DNA from: Dendrophyllia cribrosa
Taxonomy: Eukaryota > Cnidaria > Anthozoa > Scleractinia > Dendrophylliidae
Length of the DNA stretch: 64,000 nucleotides
Direction: 5' to 3'
Assembly: GCA_024195265.1 (NCBI GenBank)
Contig: JAJLRJ010000009.1
Location: 10,179,291-10,243,290 of the forward strand
Positions within the stretch are counted from its first letter, which is position 1. Every line of letters begins with the position of its first letter. This document shows positions 46,891 to 59,261 of this stretch, piece by piece. The position numbers and the translations under genes are program-made. The notes under the pieces were generated by a model, which did no database searches, was not told the origin of the DNA, and saw only the letters and a list, made by a program, of their open reading frames with translations.

Positions 46891-48300
46891 AAGTGTCAGT
46901 GGCAATATACTGTCTATTAAGTTAGTAATATAAAACGCTGAGGAAAGTGGGAAGGTTGTTTTATCTTGTGAGCAATTTCCTAATTTATTTTCTTCAAAAC
47001 TAAACTTGTTGGTTACTGTGGAAACATAACACCAGGCTCACAGCTCCAATGAACATTAAATTGTCATATAAACATATATAAAGCAAATATATTGTGTCGG
47101 TTTAAAAACTTGCCATAAAAGCCTTTATGACATTTACGAGATTTGCATTTATTGATATCACGATTGGAATAGAAATTAGGTATACCATCCGGCAGTATGT
47201 TATTCTCTGTTGTTATACGAGTCAAATCTGTTATGAATTTTGCCGATAAATTGCTTCAAGTTATTTTCTGGATACGCAAATAACAATAACAATAGGATAA
47301 ATGAGAAAGCTGATTTAAATCTTGATTGCTTGGGGATATTTTGCGACGATTTTTTAAAATGTATAGCAAACCACGGGTAGGTAACTTCGCATCTTTAATG
47401 TTTAATTTTTTTTTTTAATAATTTGGCTCTCATCTACCCAGTAGTGAACCATTTCTTTTCAAAATTAATTCTGCTTCCAGTATATTAGTGATTCGGTGCT
47501 AAAAGGAAACCGAGAAACAACTTTTTGTTGTTTGGGTTTTTTTCGCTTGCCACAAGGTTATCTGGCAATCTGTTTACACTTTTTATGAAACGGAAAAACA
47601 CCGCCGCTTTAATTTGCTAAAGAATAACAAACAACACAGTAATTAGACAGGTTGTAGATGGAGAAATTTACAAAAAAAAACGTGAGGACCCTCATTGAAT
47701 TTGAGCTCGGGAAGTTCTTTATTTGAATAACAACAAAGCCGCCCACTCACATCAATTTCATGCATATGTAGGAAGAAACACGTGTTTACGTGCGTTCAAT
47801 TAGAAATTAAAATAGAACATCACGTCTTTAAATACTTTTCCAGAAAGAAGACGAGATGTACCAAAGTAGAGGTTCCACTGATTTTTAATAACAATCAGCG
47901 TAGAAAATTGCACGAAGAACAAGTCCAAAGTTTTTGTTGCTTTTCGCGTGATTTTCAATACTTATTGTTATTATAATTTCAACTCGTGAGGTATGTTTGA
48001 GTCTTTGACGCCACTTTCTCCCATTCGCCGGCAACCAAGCTTTGAAACAAGGTTGATTAATGGCGACCGTAAATTCTCGGAAATAAATGTTAAAATAAAA
48101 TGACTTCTGATGTTCGTAATGAATTGAAATTTGGCAAGATGAGTAAGAAAGTCTAATTGTACACGAAAATGTAAAAAAAATGAAATAAAAAATTTGATCA
48201 CTGGGGCACTTTAAACACCTCCTAAGAAGACTGGAATCGAAAGAACTAGAAACTACTATTAAAATTTAAACCTGTTAAGTAATGATATTCTAAAAGCATC
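46891..48300. other. Intergenic, no gene seen
   Basis: AT-rich unique DNA without supported ORF or repeat. Confidence 0.4.
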
Positions 48301-48329
48301 ATATGGTAGTCTAGTAAGGCACTATTTAG

Positions 48330-48800
48330 GAATCTAAGCAATCCCCAGTTAGTATTTGATTTCACGGATTCGAATAGTGTCTTTTGAGCGGGTCATTGAT
48401 TAACTTATACATAAAAAGACAACGTTGCATTTGTCTTCTGGTTGATAGATTCATCCATTTCAGATTTAAGTGTGCTTCAGTTGAAGAAGAATGTGGCGCT
48501 CTATCCAGAACTATCTTGGCTGCTTTACTCTGAAAAACTTGGATGGAAACCATTAAAACTTTGTCGTTTTTGTCACCACATACGATACTTGCATATTCAA
48601 GAATGGGGATGGCCATTGTCGTGACAAAAATCTTCCTTGCATAAACAGGGAGCAGATGTTTGATTCTTTTTAAGACTCCTAGCCTCTTCGCTTGGATTGG
48701 ATTGTAGTAACGACTCGCATATAAAGAAGGAAAGCGCTGAATGACGCTGAATGCACGATGGAATGTCAACTTTTTTCATTGTTGCAAGAAGTGATTTCAT
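48330..48800 (-). pseudogene. Truncated non-LTR retrotransposon, reverse-transcriptase C-terminal end
   Basis: The minus-strand frame from about 48700 reads KRLGVLKRIKHLLPVYARK, TTMAIPILEYASIVCGDKND and RRQMQRCLFMYKLINDPL. This matches the region after the RT fingers and thumb of jockey/CR1-like elements (LG.LKR....P...RK......LP.L.YA..VWG). The RT core and endonuclease are missing, and the N-terminal 25 residues come from a different frame, so there is a frameshift near 48720. Upstream sequence is shared with 21184-21330. Confidence 0.75.
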
Positions 48801-48829
48801 TGGCCTGTACTAAAAAAACGCTAAAAATT

Positions 48830-49683
48830 TAATTTAAGGTTCGAAGTAGTATAGTGCCAAGGAAATTAGCAGCCTTTTTGGGCAGCAAAAGGGCAGCAGC
48901 AATGTTAGTTTTTGATGACGTCATGATAAAGATTCACATTAATTTATGGGGAATAAATTATGACGCAAACAATAAATAAAAATTTGCGCCCAATAATACA
49001 ATGGGCACCATAAGTAGGCGTAACCGCACCGCCTACTTAACCCTCGGACGTACAGTCACGCAAACTTATACCCCCACCGTGGTATAAGGGGGTGGTCGTT
49101 GCAACCCCCCACCCCTTTGAGTTGGCAACATTTTGCCACGCTAAAGCATCGGTAACCTTCGCGACTGTTCTTCGGGAAAAAAAATCGTACACGCGCCAGT
49201 TTCAAGAGTAATATAACAAAGTATATATATATCAATAGAAAGCTTTACAAATGTAGTTTCCGATAAAAAATAAATATTTTGGCGAGTTTTTCTTTTACGA
49301 ACGGCCAAAAGCCGATAAACCGCCAAGCGACTGAGGGTTGTTCGATTGAATTTATCGGGTATCGAATAACGCGGCGAAATAGCTGCACATTGTTATTCCC
49401 GCAAGGGATCAATCAACAAAACCGTGTCAGGCTTTTTCGATATTGTCATTGTTTTATAGCGAGATATTTGCGTCTAAACTTGGAGTACCTAAAAACATGC
49501 GAGACGTGTCGCGTAAATGGTCACCACGTTTTGTTTTGTTTCTCATATCCCAGGAATGTTTTGGCCAAATTCCACGAAAATCCGTCAAACATACATACCC
49601 TATAAATCACCTCAAAACACCACGAGCCAATGAATCAGCAGCACCCTTTCGTGTCAACAGCAATAGTTTTAACTCACGTTGTT
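48830..49683. repeat. Intergenic with palindromic repeat fragments
   Basis: GCAAACTTATACCCCCACCG / GTGGTATAAGGGGGTGGTCG at 49059-49100 is an imperfect palindrome in a repeat-like context (ACCGCACCGCCTACTTAACC). The remainder is unassigned. Confidence 0.45.
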
Positions 49684-49886
49684 GAACTATTGAGAACCAG
49701 CCTTAAAAGGCTGGTTCTCATACAGTATACCTAATTCAATAAATGTTGCTTTGGTCATTGGTCATTGGTAATTGGGCATTGGCATTTGGGCATACGGAAC
49801 ACAATGCAATGCTTTGCTTGAGTGACCGTCAAACAATAGCTTCCCAATGTCCAAGGACCAACTGAAAGCAACCTTTATTGTAGGTA

Positions 49887-50166
49887 TACAGCTATTTCAA
49901 TTTAGGTTGTCAGATGAGAGCTTTAAGCGTACGCAACGAGACCGCAAGTTACTATGAGTAGTTGTAAATTGTCGCGGTTTTTGCGTTTGTTAGTGCGATG
50001 AGTGAGGCGAATGTTAGCACCATAAATGTTTGCCTTCGCTGTACGGACGAGGCATTTTAATTTGCTTTCGTCAATTTATCGTATTCATAAAAATCCCAAA
50101 GTACCTTGCGGTCTCGTTGCGTACGCTTGAAGCTATCATCCGACAACCTAAATTGAAATAGCTGTA
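49887..50166. mobile_element. MITE, family D, second copy
   Basis: TACAGCTATTTCAATTTAGG and CCTAAATTGAAATAGCTGTA at the ends; inner GTACGCAACGAGACCGCAAG / CTTGCGGTCTCGTTGCGTAC. Longer than the copy at 30761-30919 by about 120 bp in the centre. Confidence 0.82.
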
Positions 50167-50690
50167 TAATCGTCCCAGTCGCCCCGGTCATCCGAGTCGT
50201 TTCAAACGTTTTTTGCAAACGACTCAGACGATCGGGACGACTCAAGCGATTTGGGTTCTAATATGATCGTCCCGAACGTCAATAGCGCGGTCGTAAACTG
50301 GGTCCGACAACATGTTTTGGGCGCAAGAATCGTAAAAAAATGGCGGCTGTTAAAGCAGAGTTAAATTCCGAAGTTGTCACCATTTTGGAACTGGTAGAGC
50401 TATCAATATTGGGAAATAATACTGCATTCTGGGGTAGATCAGTTTGGGTCGCTTCGATCGCCTTAGTCGTTCCGGTCGCCTGAGAGTAGTTCTCATATGA
50501 TCGTCCCCGATTTTTCACGATCGTCCCAGTCGTCCGGATAGAACACAGTTTTATCCAAGCGACCGCGATCGTCCCAGTCGTCCGGGTCGTTTGCGATCGT
50601 CCCGGGTCAGTCTCAGAAGTGTTCTCATATAATCGTCCCGGTCGCCCGTGCACTTTTTCAGACGACCCGGACGACCGGGACGATTATATG
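50167..50690. repeat. Inverted GATCGTCCCGGTCG-type repeats
   Basis: Many copies of ATCGTCCCAGTCGYCC(G)GGTCG in one direction and CGACCCGGACGACCGGGACG in the other. The outer ends ATAATCGTCCCRGTCG and CGGGACGATTATATGAGAAC suggest one or more nested MITEs. Confidence 0.7.
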
Positions 50691-52930
50691 AGAACCATCC
50701 TTAAATAAATTTTCATTAGATTAACAGCACCTCTATGGCTTACGTGGGTAGATTAAGATATGGGATGAAAATAATTTCGCGTAAGCGAAGAGGTGTAGCA
50801 CGAGAGTGTAGCCGTCGCTGAGGGGAGGTGGGTGAGAAGACCAAAAAACGGAAGATTAAGCGGAAAAACTGCCTTCTCTCTGGCAAACCACGTTGTGCGG
50901 GAATGGAAATCAAATACCGCTACTTTAAAATGCGAGGGAGTATTTCCTAGGGGCCTAGTCCTTCCACAGGGATTAAGGTTCAATTATAAGCGCCGCGAGA
51001 AGCCATTTGGGCGCAGAAATTCCAGTGAAAATAGAAAAGCATTCGCGGAAAATTCAGTAACGTTTTCAAAATCGCTAAAATGCGCATTGGACAAAATACA
51101 CCAAAAATTATCCGACAAGCGATAAACAAGTTCAACGCAAATTTAATTTTAAACCCAATTTTTAACAAATTTTTGCTTGATGGTGACTTTTCTTTTTTAA
51201 GCTGACAAAGCCAAATTGCTTTTTAAATTCCGCAAAAAGGTTCACCGAGGCGGCTACTTATTTATGAGATTATGGTTTATAAACTTTTATTTTAAAATGC
51301 ATGTTCATAAATAAATTTGCACCAATTTTAATTTTGCGTTTTGGAAACATTAGATTAAACACTAAACCTTATTGTGGTTAAAGAAATTTTCTGTTGTTGT
51401 TGTTTTCTGTTGACCCTCAAAGGTTGGAAGTACACTTAAGAGCTTCCACTTAAAGGGAACCTCCACTTTTAAAGCGGAGCTGTCGCGGGCCAAAGACCCG
51501 CCGCGGAGCCCCATATCGGAGAACCTATGCCCGTTATTTTTCATGGTCATGTCTAGCGGAATGTTTCGTGGGCGCGTCAGTCCGTGTGCCGCCTGCCGCC
51601 CGCTTTGGGCAGGGCTAGGTCGCGGCCGCGTCTGACGTTACAAAACATGCGCGTATGACACCACACAACATTTGTTTTTCGCGCGGTTACACGGCCGAAT
51701 GTCACGTCAGCTGGGAACTAGACACTGTTTTGCTGTGTTTACTAAGCGGAGAAAACCGTTTAAATTAAAGTCGTTATTTCCCTGAATTTTTCGCGGTTTG
51801 CTACTCAAGACAGGGATACTCAGAAGCCGCTTTAGTGGAAAAAGAAGAGCTTTCAGGGATAAAATCTTGCTTCGAGGAACTTCATACGTTTTTATCAATG
51901 GGGGAGATGTTTGTTTTTATTACGGATTTCAGAACCAAAGAAGCGGAGATTTAAAGAATTTTCAAGCAAGCGAGGCACTTAAAGGTAAAACAGATTACAT
52001 TTTTCGATTGGAATTTATGTTGATATCAATCTGTGTTTGACTTTTTATATGTGTTCTTGTTAGTTTTGAAGAATTGTTTTTAAAACGTGCTTAAATTCAG
52101 TTGTATCGATTTCTTGAATTTTATCGAAGGCAGCTTGAACTCGATGCGCTATAAATGGTACGCGTTTTGCTTTTAAACATAAACTAATGGGGATTTGAAT
52201 AAGATTTTTCGAAAGAAGATTGTGTTGTCAAATTTTTTGTGTTTGTTCATTCATTACAAGTGGAAATATAATTTTAGTGTACACAAAAATTGGATATGAA
52301 TATCGATCGCCTATTTTTGCTTTTAAATTTCCCGCGCACCGCCATTTTGAATTTTTATGACGTGTTATGGTTGCCGCTATTGTTAAGAATCAACGTTCTT
52401 TTGTTTGGAACAATTGGACAACCAAACAAAATGAACAAAATGAACAAAAACGTTTCGGCGACTTTCTTATTTCCGAAAACTTTTTCGTCAAAAGCCATTT
52501 CCGTGCGATCACTCCAATTTTTTTTCTCCCGTTTTCGAAAATATTCTGTAACTTTTCGCTCCAATTGAATATGGGAAATCGCCGACACTTTTTTTTAGCG
52601 CTTCGTGTCCGGAAACCCGAGAACAAATCAAATTAGCAAAATTCAATAATCACTTTGAGTTATAGCGTTTTAAAGCTGATTCGGACGTTCGAATTTAGAC
52701 GTCGTAAAAAATTCGACAATTCATTTTATTACCAAATAGTTTCCATATTTAGATAGCCAGCTCTATAAGCTTTAATTTGATATCTGGGTTTAGGTATATT
52801 AAGTGTAATCTTAAGACGCTAGAGCTGTTATACTGGAAACACCCCCGAAGGTACACTGTAACCTTAAAGAGTCGAGTTCACGGTATATGATTTGCACATA
52901 AAATTGGATTCCATGAAAACAATTTTAGCT
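50691..52930. other. Intergenic, no gene seen
   Basis: Contains a GC-rich patch at 51480-51680 (GCGGGCCAAAGACCCGCCGC) and AT-rich DNA. Several open frames overlap in different phases and none looks like a protein. Confidence 0.4.
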
Positions 52931-53099
52931 TACAGTAAAATCCCACGTATAAGAACCTACAGTTTTCCAGGTCAGGCTGCAGATAAATTTAAAGCCAGTA
53001 ATAACTGGTTCTTATAAAAATGGGTGTTTAAATGGCAAATTTTAGCGCTAGCAGTAGGTTGTTAATCCGCTAGGTTCTAAAACGCGGGATTGTACTGTA
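52931..53099. mobile_element. MITE with TACAGTAAAATCCC ends
   Basis: TACAGTAAAATCCCACG and CGCGGGATTGTACTGTA are near-perfect ends, and TATAAGAACC/GGTTCTAAAA continues the pairing. Its end resembles the start of the G-run element at 12548. Confidence 0.78.
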
Positions 53100-53473
53100 T
53101 TCACAAGTCCGCTCTTGCTGCAGCTCACGCTGGAAATAAGTTTGTCAGGTGTGATTGAAATTTAATAAAATTTGCTCGTGATTTCTTTTGACGCACGTCA
53201 GTCAAAAGGATCCATCCATCTTTTGTCATGAAAGGTTTTCCTTTATCTTCGATTTAGAGGTGTAATAAATGACTTATTAGTTTCATATTTTTCTCGGTCA
53301 AATGCGGTTGGGCCATAAATCGACGGGGGAAAAGAGGATCTGTAACTTACAGTACGGACCTCAACTCGGCTAATTACAATAATTTGAGTTTTAAACTAAT
53401 ATAATTTTGGTGGAAAAAATTAAGAGAATCTACTTCAATGAAAATTAGTTGGGGGAAATGAAAAGGAAATTTG

Positions 53474-54279
53474 CTTAAGGTGGCTGGACACAGTTTCACT
53501 GTACCTATGCGTCATTCATTGTCATTTTAAAACCACTAAAGTCTGGGCGCCCAAAATTGGCGAGGCATACGATTAAGCAACAAGCTATATAATTTGATAT
53601 TTTTGTTGAGCTTTTAGGGTGTTGCCATAGCAACACGGTGGATTGAAAATCAGCCTGCAATATTTGGTTTCTTTTATTTTCAGAAAATCTAGTCATTAGA
53701 TTTTGTCCATCATTTGTCTCCAGTAAACTCGTAAAAATATTCGCATGTTAACACTGGTCTCATGTAATTTTGACAGAAGGATCATCCGTAATTTGTGGTT
53801 TAATATGTTTGCGTTTTGTAAAAATCTCCTCTGTTAGATTTCAAATTTTTGATGGCAGGTGAGTTCGGCATATTCGGAACTATTATTGTGCCAAATTTTG
53901 TGAAATTCTAATGAGTAGTTTCGTAGAAATCAGCACGTTTCCGAGAAAAGTGGCTAAAACATCGAGTCACAATTTTTTGGTCAACTGCGCATGCGTTGCA
54001 TTTGACTGGGTTCTCGATCCAAAGACAAAAACGACCAAAAAGACTGTGTATTTCTTCAATGGTTCTATAAATTATCTATTGATTCAACAAACATTTTTAC
54101 GAACAAAAAATTGTTTGATTTTTAGACGAAAAACAACACTTTCGCCATCCACGCTGAGCAAAATAAAATGATCGCTGAACAGGCGCCACGTTTGTTTTTC
54201 TCAAAACTCTGCGCGCGCTGACTCGCGTAAGCAGCTGAAATTGAAGAGCGCGCGCAAACTGTGTTCAGCCACCTTAAGG
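53474..54279. mobile_element. Element with CTTAAGGTGGCTG ends, about 806 bp
   Basis: CTTAAGGTGGCTGGACACAG + TTT at the left is mirrored by AAACTGTGTTCAGCCACCTT + AAG at the right (one mismatch). No transposase ORF; an 86-codon frame at 53911-54171 is not recognised. Confidence 0.75.
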
Positions 54280-54643
54280 TTATGTTCTGTTTTATGTACG
54301 TTGAATGAGATCACGTGATTATTACATCCTGGATACGTCATCCAGCAAGGACATATTGACGTTTTCTGACAAGAAATGTCATTTTTCGACCAATAGTATG
54401 CCGAAGAAAGAACAAAAAACGTCAAGTGATTGCCAATCACGCCCTATTCTGTGCAAATATTACATAAGTTTGCGATTATATAAAATTATCAAAATCAAAT
54501 ATTTCATAACACATAACGTGTGCCGATAAGCATTCGATGCCCTCTTAGCAGTGAATCAATCTTGAAAAAGACAATAAGACGACGGTTAACTTGACGACCT
54601 TTAGGTCACCCTATCTTCGAGTTCAAGTTCTTTGTAAGTCCAA

Positions 54644-55722
54644 ATGGAGCAACCTATACAAAATAACACCATTCTGGATAATATATTTGACTTAGGAGAC
54701 GAATCAGATGTTGACAACAAATCACACGATAGCCATTGTTACAAAACAACTGAAATTATCTTCTGGGTATTGTACTCTTTAATCGGGACTATTATTTTCA
54801 CTGGAAATACTTTTACATGCATCGTTTTCTAACTTCAAAGCGACTTCGACGGAATTTCATGAATGTGTTTCTTGCAAGTTTAGCCTGCTGGGACGTGTTA
54901 ATGGCAATATCTGTTGTTCCTTTTTACGCCGTTTACTGCAGCAGGGGGTGTAAATATACCCTCATAAAATACTGCTGGATCTTCAGAGTAGCAAAAGATT
55001 GTGTTCTAATAGCCACGTCTTTCAATATCTGCGCCATCACATACGACCGATATTTAGCAGTAATCCATCCTCTTCATTACGGCGCGAAAATGACCAAGCA
55101 GCGTGTCACCGCTATTCTGGCGGGAGTTTGGATGCTCCCCACGCTTGTGGCGGGAATCAGAAGTGCGTGGCACCACACAAAGAAAGACGAAGAACTGCGT
55201 TACGGGAACAAGCTATACGACACTGTTCTAGTGTTTGTTTTTGTATTATTTTCAATTCTAGTCTTACTTGTTGTGAATGTAAAGATTATGATGGCTATCA
55301 AGAAACATAACGAACGGGAATTAACCGAGCGAAGCAGGAGACATGCTTGGAAAGCATGCATTAGTGAAGAAACCAAGCGAAGAAAGGGCACAAGAGCTTG
55401 TATCTTTGTTGTGTTTGTTTATATCGCCTGCTGGCTTCCTCGAATCGTATACAATCTCAGCTATGTAATCAAACCACCGGGACTAACAAGCCCTTTGTTT
55501 CTCAAGCTTTCTTTCTTTTGTCTTTACTTGCAGTCTTCGGCAAACCCTTTTATTTACTCGTTCTACAGATCTGAATTTAGAACAGCCGCCCTGAGGCTTA
55601 TAAAATGGCAAAGTGCCGGAAGAATCTACCCTATTTTTGAGTTACAATCTGCTAAATCCAAAGATACATACGGCACATCAAAGGACGCCGAAGTTAACAG
55701 AATATGGTATTTGTCAAGGTGA
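54644..55722 (+). pseudogene. Class A GPCR, intronless, locus 3, single frameshift
   Basis: Residues 1-62 (54644-54829) cover the N-terminus with C32 and TM1, then a TAA at 54830 interrupts. One base further, the frame continues through ICL1 to the stop at 55722, complete with D of TM2, C-x3-C-x7-C-W in loop 1 (YCSRGCKY...YCW), AKD in TM3, DRY, CWLP-Arg in TM6 and NPFIY in TM7. Apart from one missing base after GTTTT, nothing is broken; the whole would be about 359 residues. Closest to locus 4 in this window. Either a very young pseudogene or a sequencing or assembly error in a short T run. A frame starting at 54817 would lack TM1. Confidence 0.85.
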
Positions 55723-57179
55723 ACAAAAAGTATGTGTAAACACAGGAGACGAGAACTGTCAACACGGCATTTTTCTCTTGCGCTTTTACTTTAAATCTTA
55801 AAAGCTCAAATTTTGGCTTTGACAAAGTTGAGTGAATTGTAATTGTCATCATAATTATTAATTTTTTAATGTGACCCTGACCAACTCTAAAGAATCATCT
55901 CGTGAGACGGAGTTGATTATTGGAAGATAGATAGATAGAAAGCTAATGCTTCCCAATGAGCCGGCTCGCATTGGAACTGGGACACGTCCCTTGTAAAATC
56001 AGTTGTCGTGGTGCTTATAGTACCTTTTAGCGATTAACATCACTTTAGAGCACATATTCATATGAACCACTGATTCAAAAATCTTTTCACTAAGTGAAAT
56101 GTTAGGGAAATATCTATTCTTTTTTTTATTATTATTATTAATTTATTTGCGTCATTGTTTACATTACTTACAGTGAAATGTTAGGGAAATATCTATTCTT
56201 TCACAACAAAAACAAAGTGTCAAAATAAAACAAATGGATTTTACAACGGTTGTCACCCGAATAAATGAAAGCACTTCTTTTGCATTTCATGGCATAAACG
56301 AATGTAATTTCAGCTGTCAAATCCTCTATATAAAGGAAATAATTTCTTTTATTTTTACTATACTTGTCTACTTGTTTTTAATTAATAAAAAGTTGCAAAA
56401 TCAATCAAATATTGCTAGCGCCGATATTCAGTCAATAAACATTTTATCATATGACCACTACCGCGAATTTTTACGAATGAAAAAAAGAAAGAAAAGAGAA
56501 GAAATTAAAAGAGAAAAATTATCGATCACTTGATTGAACAAAAAAGCGCGCGAAATTTCGCGTTGTGTTTAAAGTGTCGCTCGAAGTTTTAACCGCTCGC
56601 CACGAAGTGAATGAAGGAGCATAATTCCTTGTCCTGTTCAATTTCACTGTTACGAAAAAGGCCTGGCAGAAGCGCGTACGGTCTTGCTTCAGCGCGATTT
56701 GAATTTGTCTTCTTGAAATTTTTCAGCTCATTTTCTCTTTAAACACTCTGATGTGGAATTGTTGTTCTTTTTTTAAACAAAGCACTGCAATTGTTGTGAA
56801 ATTATCATACTACCTACCTGTATTCACGAGAATTAAAGTTAAATGACCATGCAATAAACTGCTAGCTTTATCTAACTGACTGAGTTCAGTCGAGCTAGAC
56901 CATGGCGCATAGACCTCACGCCATGACCTCGAGCCAAATGCTTTCCGGTCCGGCCCTCTCTGACTCAATCATGTTACGTACTATTACCTTTAGTATAAAT
57001 CTACTAGCGTTCTATCACGAAGGCTGTTCTCTTATTGGCTACGCTACTCACTATCTATTCTGTTGTAGAAAGTGAGTAGAGTGAGTAGCATAATGGCGGC
57101 CGCCTCTTCGCGTTTTCGAAGTGTCTGTGAAGAGTATTTGTTGTTAAGTTTTGACAATCTAATAGATCAGTATACTAAA
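55723..57179. other. Intergenic, one small unassigned ORF
   Basis: GTGAAATGTTAGGGAAATAT + CTATTCTTT occurs twice at 56094 and 56174. Further DNA shows no gene. Confidence 0.4.
56234..56533 (+). CDS. Small hypothetical single-pass membrane protein
   Basis: A 99-residue ORF with an ATG start. The N-terminal 30 residues include one NES site and two Cys; residues 32-51 (IKEIISFIFTILVYLFLI) would span a membrane; the C-terminus is very basic (MKKRKKREEIKREK). I do not recognise it. It is AT-rich and may be a chance frame. Confidence 0.2.
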   Translation: MDFTTVVTRINESTSFAFHGINECNFSCQILYIKEIISFIFTILVYLFLINKKLQNQSNIASADIQSINILSYDHYREFLRMKKRKKREEIKREKLSIT

Positions 57180-57283
57180 ACAATTAGATTATTTGCTCTT
57201 GATTTCTATCGCGTAATAGTTGACTCGGCCTTCGCCCTCATCAACTATCACGCAATTGAAATCTCGAGCTCATAATCTAATTG
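57180..57283. mobile_element. Palindromic MITE
   Basis: CAATTAGATTATTTGCTC and ATCGCGTAATAGTTGA are mirrored by TCAACTATCACGCAATTGAAA and GAGCTCATAATCTAATTG. Confidence 0.78.
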
Positions 57284-57476
57284 TTAAGTAGAAGTATGCT
57301 TAAGTCATTCTTTTGCGTGTGCTCTGATTGACTGACGCAAACACCAGCTCTGCAGTTGGGAGCCCTTTGAGTGGTTAGTTAAGCGTAGTCATCATGAACT
57401 AGTGTACGTGTACACCCGCTTACGTGAAGAGTTTAAAGGCCGAAAGCCTACAGAGAAAAATGTTTATATTCACCTT

Positions 57477-57615
57477 ATTTGATGGACTGACAGATAATAC
57501 GCGCGGATATTTTACGAGTAGTAGTGTTTTCCTAGCCCCGCGCAGGGGAGAGGAGAAATGCCAGCAATGAGTAAAATATTCCCGTCCATGATTATCTATC
57601 GACCATCAAATACGG
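57477..57615. mobile_element. Palindromic MITE
   Basis: TATTTGATGGACTGACAGAT + AATACGCGCGGATATTTTAC at the left and GTAAAATATTCCCGTCCATG + ATTATCTATCGACCATCAAATA at the right. Confidence 0.78.
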
Positions 57616-58091
57616 GATTTATTACATTCGACTCTTTAAATTTAACAACACTTTGCTTAAGTAACTTCTCAATTTAGCCATCATTTTCGTCCAAAATTTC
57701 ACTCTCGTCCTGAGCGCGAGCACCTGTCAAACCATTATTCTACAGGGTAATACGCTCGCATATTTTTCGCGTTCTCTTGCCCTTATTCAGTAAAATGACG
57801 TCATAGGGAAATAATATCTATTCTTGGTTAGTAGACAGTCATTTTTAAATCGTCTACAAGTTATAAAAGCATGGCGTGTTCCCAGGATAACTATCGAAAA
57901 GTCGAAACAATAGTATTTACTTATGACATGCTACATGCAATTTTAAAAATGCAAATACGGGTAAAAAACGATTTCAAATATGAGACTTTAATAAACTCTT
58001 CCGTGACCGCGCACCAGGGAAAACACTGTTAAAAGCCTAATACTGATGAACAAAACTCGGGAATAAGCGAAGGCTCCTACTCAGGGTAGTG

Positions 58092-58374
58092 CCTAAATCA
58101 TACCGTCCAGAAGGACGTCGGACACCTTATTGAAAGGACGTCGGACACCTTATTGAAATTACTAAAATCCCCACTCAGGATTGAACCTGTGACCTCAGCT
58201 AGGCTTAGGCTTACCTAGCCTACCGTACCACTGTACCACCTAGCTTCTCGGGTTGTTCAGTCCTAACTTTAACTATATAAACTGCTACCCCTAACCTCAA
58301 CTGAAAGCCAACCAGTTACTCCGTTATATAAGTCTCACAGAGGTGTCCGACGTCCTTCTGGACGGTATGATTTG
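58092..58374 (-). mobile_element. Family E TIR element with internal tRNA-like sequence
   Basis: AAATCATACCGTCCAGAAGG + ACGTCGGACACCT is mirrored by AGGTGTCCGACGTCCTTCTG + GACGGTATGATTT, a perfect 33-bp TIR. The left end is partly duplicated (AAGGACGTCGGACACCTTAT twice). On the minus strand GAAGCTAGGTGGTACAGTGG and ACAGGTTCAATCCTGAGTGG form a tRNA-like D-arm and T-arm (58170-58255). Confidence 0.85.
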
Positions 58375-59224
58375 GGCTTGACCCCGACGCAGACCTTATT
58401 TTGGATCGTCACGCACTTCTTCCCAACGAACGTTTGTGTGTGACGTTTCTTGAATTACCTCTTTGTATACACCTGATTGAAAAAACGTTGTCGGGTGTAA
58501 AGTGTAAACCATGAATGATACGACCGAAAGGTTTTCTGGGGAGTGAAAAAAATATTTTGTTCTCAGATAAATTCCACATTTTTATAACACAATAAGCACA
58601 AAATCATCCTCTGAATCTTTTAAGAAGGAATAATTCTCAAATTAACTGATAAATGAAAGATTAACAAGCCTATCGCTCTTGTTCCCAGAATCCCATCGTG
58701 TCGTATTGTTTATGGCTTATGTTTTTTTCCTGACAACGTTTCTTCAATTAGGTATATTTACCAGCTTGATCATATCTGTAATTACAGATGTGATCCGGAT
58801 GATGATGTCCTGTCGCTTCATCTGCTTTTTGGTTTCAGTTCATTTGCGTTTTTAAGATATAGTAAAGGCAATTATGATTATAAAAACAAAGTCGAAGAGG
58901 CGGTGATACCCTTTAAGCGATGAGCTCTGAAGAAATACTATACATGGTTGAACTAAAGTAACTTTTAATATTTCTGTACAATTCTGTTGTCTCTCAAATT
59001 ATTCATGCTAAGTAATCTCTGTTGTCTTGCTTTTAAGCTGCTCTATTAACTTCTCATTGTAGTTTCAGCATCTTAATAGCGATGACGCAGTAGGCTTACT
59101 TTACATAATAAAACTTGACTACTTGCGTCAAAACGTATTTGAATTATTTTAAAAGCATGGTCATAAATATTGTTAATATTAAAAACCAATAAGAAACCAA
59201 TGGATCTGGCCTGAAAATCTATAT
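58375..59224. other. 5' flank of GPCR locus 4
   Basis: AT-rich DNA without ORF or clear repeat. Confidence 0.4.
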
Positions 59225-59261
59225 GCCATGCATGCATGTCTCCGAGACATGCATGCATGGC
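59225..59261. promoter_or_regulatory. Perfect 37-bp palindrome upstream of GPCR locus 4
   Basis: GCCATGCATGCATGTCTC, one C, then GAGACATGCATGCATGGC. It lies 109 bp before the receptor's ATG. It may be a binding site or a small hairpin; its role is unknown. Confidence 0.5.

Noticed and set aside
54817..55722. Receptor locus 3 as a genuine 301-residue protein starting at 54817
   Set aside because: It would lack the N-terminus and TM1, which are present in the neighbouring frame just upstream.
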